A stretch of 7,421 nt of DNA from Gammaproteobacteria bacterium (lineage in GTDB: Bacteria; Pseudomonadota; Gammaproteobacteria; Chromatiales; Chromatiaceae), in NCBI GenBank assembly GCA_030620735.1, contig JAUXDV010000095.1, positions 1-7,421 on the forward strand, written 5' to 3'. Made by a program: the position numbers and the translations under genes. The notes under the pieces were generated by a model. The model saw only the letters and a list, made by a program, of their open reading frames with translations, made no database searches and was not told the DNA's origin. Positions within the stretch are counted from its first letter, which is position 1. Every line of letters begins with the position of its first letter. Below are positions 7,230-7,421 of the stretch, one piece after another.

Positions 7230-7384
7230 CGTCTTTCCTCGCTTGATGATGATCGAAAGGCAAGCTCTAAAGCTTTATGAGTAGTGTAGTACAATAATTC
7301 TAGAATATCTTTATAAGTTACTGGTTTGTAAAATTCTTTTGCCGAAAAGATGATTTCCACCAGCTTTTTTCTGCTCTTTTGCAT
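7217..7384 (-). CDS. Small hypothetical protein, overlapping its downstream neighbour
   Basis: This 55-residue frame starts at the ATG 7384-7382 and ends at TAA 7219-7217. The product begins MQKSRKKLVEIIFSAKEFYK, continues with TYKDILELLYYTTHKALELAF (two likely helices), and ends in a Ser-rich then Arg-rich tail. It is basic and has no evident membrane segment or known motif. A Shine-Dalgarno-like TGAGA sits five nt before the ATG, and an in-frame TGA at 7393-7391 closes the frame just upstream, so the ORF is not the tail of a longer one. It overlaps the next minus-strand ORF by 13 nt in another frame. I cannot name a family. Plausible composition and the coupled start are the only support. 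Confidence 0.42.
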   Translation of the reverse strand: MQKSRKKLVEIIFSAKEFYKPVTYKDILELLYYTTHKALELAFRSSSSEERRWKS

Positions 7385-7421
7385 CTTTTCTCATAATGCG
7401 CATGTTTGTTGATGGATAGGA

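Noticed and set aside
7096..7284. + strand frame of 62 codons
   Set aside because: It is antisense to both small minus-strand ORFs, is Ser/Phe/Ile-rich as expected for a complement of charged helices, and lacks a good ribosome site.
7311..7421. Minus-strand frame open from the window edge ending ...GKRILQTSNL
   Set aside because: All three minus-strand frames are open at the edge, so this carries little weight. It overlaps the 55-codon ORF, and there is not enough sequence to judge it.

Overview
The window carries a conserved translation and transcription-factor operon of the gammaproteobacterial metY type, followed by a short accessory stretch. Read 5' to 3' on the + strand it holds: the 3' end of an initiator tRNA-Met (1-51), a strong intrinsic terminator (60-96), and then rimP, nusA, infB, rbfA and truB in tight same-strand order (157-6054). 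The gaps are 15, 13, -1 and 6 nt. This is the order known from Escherichia coli (metY-rimP-nusA-infB-rbfA-truB). The proteins resemble their E. coli counterparts along their full length, and NusA has the two C-terminal acidic/HhH repeats typical of Gammaproteobacteria. I infer a gammaproteobacterium. The dispersed repeats near the right end are of kinds I associate with sulfur-oxidising Chromatiales/Thiotrichales-like genomes, but that finer placement is a guess.

The five proteins act on the same machinery. RimP and RbfA mature the 30S subunit, IF2 brings the fMet-tRNA encoded just upstream to that subunit, TruB makes the universal pseudouridine 55 in tRNA, and NusA couples RNA polymerase pausing, termination and antitermination to translation. 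No frameshift or truncation is visible in any of them, and their catalytic or binding motifs are present. One exception is a G-to-N change in TruB's otherwise very conserved N-terminal motif.

After truB the expected rpsO-pnp pair is absent. Instead there is a convergent minus-strand gene for a retropepsin-like aspartic protease with a lipoprotein signal (6107-6799). It is bracketed by two related C-tract/G-tract hairpin repeats (6073-6106 and 6861-6895). A third hairpin of a common dispersed-repeat type lies at 6900-6925. Beyond it the sequence becomes AT-rich (about 33% G+C by hand count over 7141-7421). There two small minus-strand ORFs, of 55 and 60 codons, overlap by 13 nt and each has a Shine-Dalgarno-like sequence. 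I do not recognise either product; the second ends in a predicted membrane segment.

Most of the window is ordinary core genome. The parts worth a second look are the break in gene order after truB, the repeat-bracketed protease, and the overlapping small-ORF pair.
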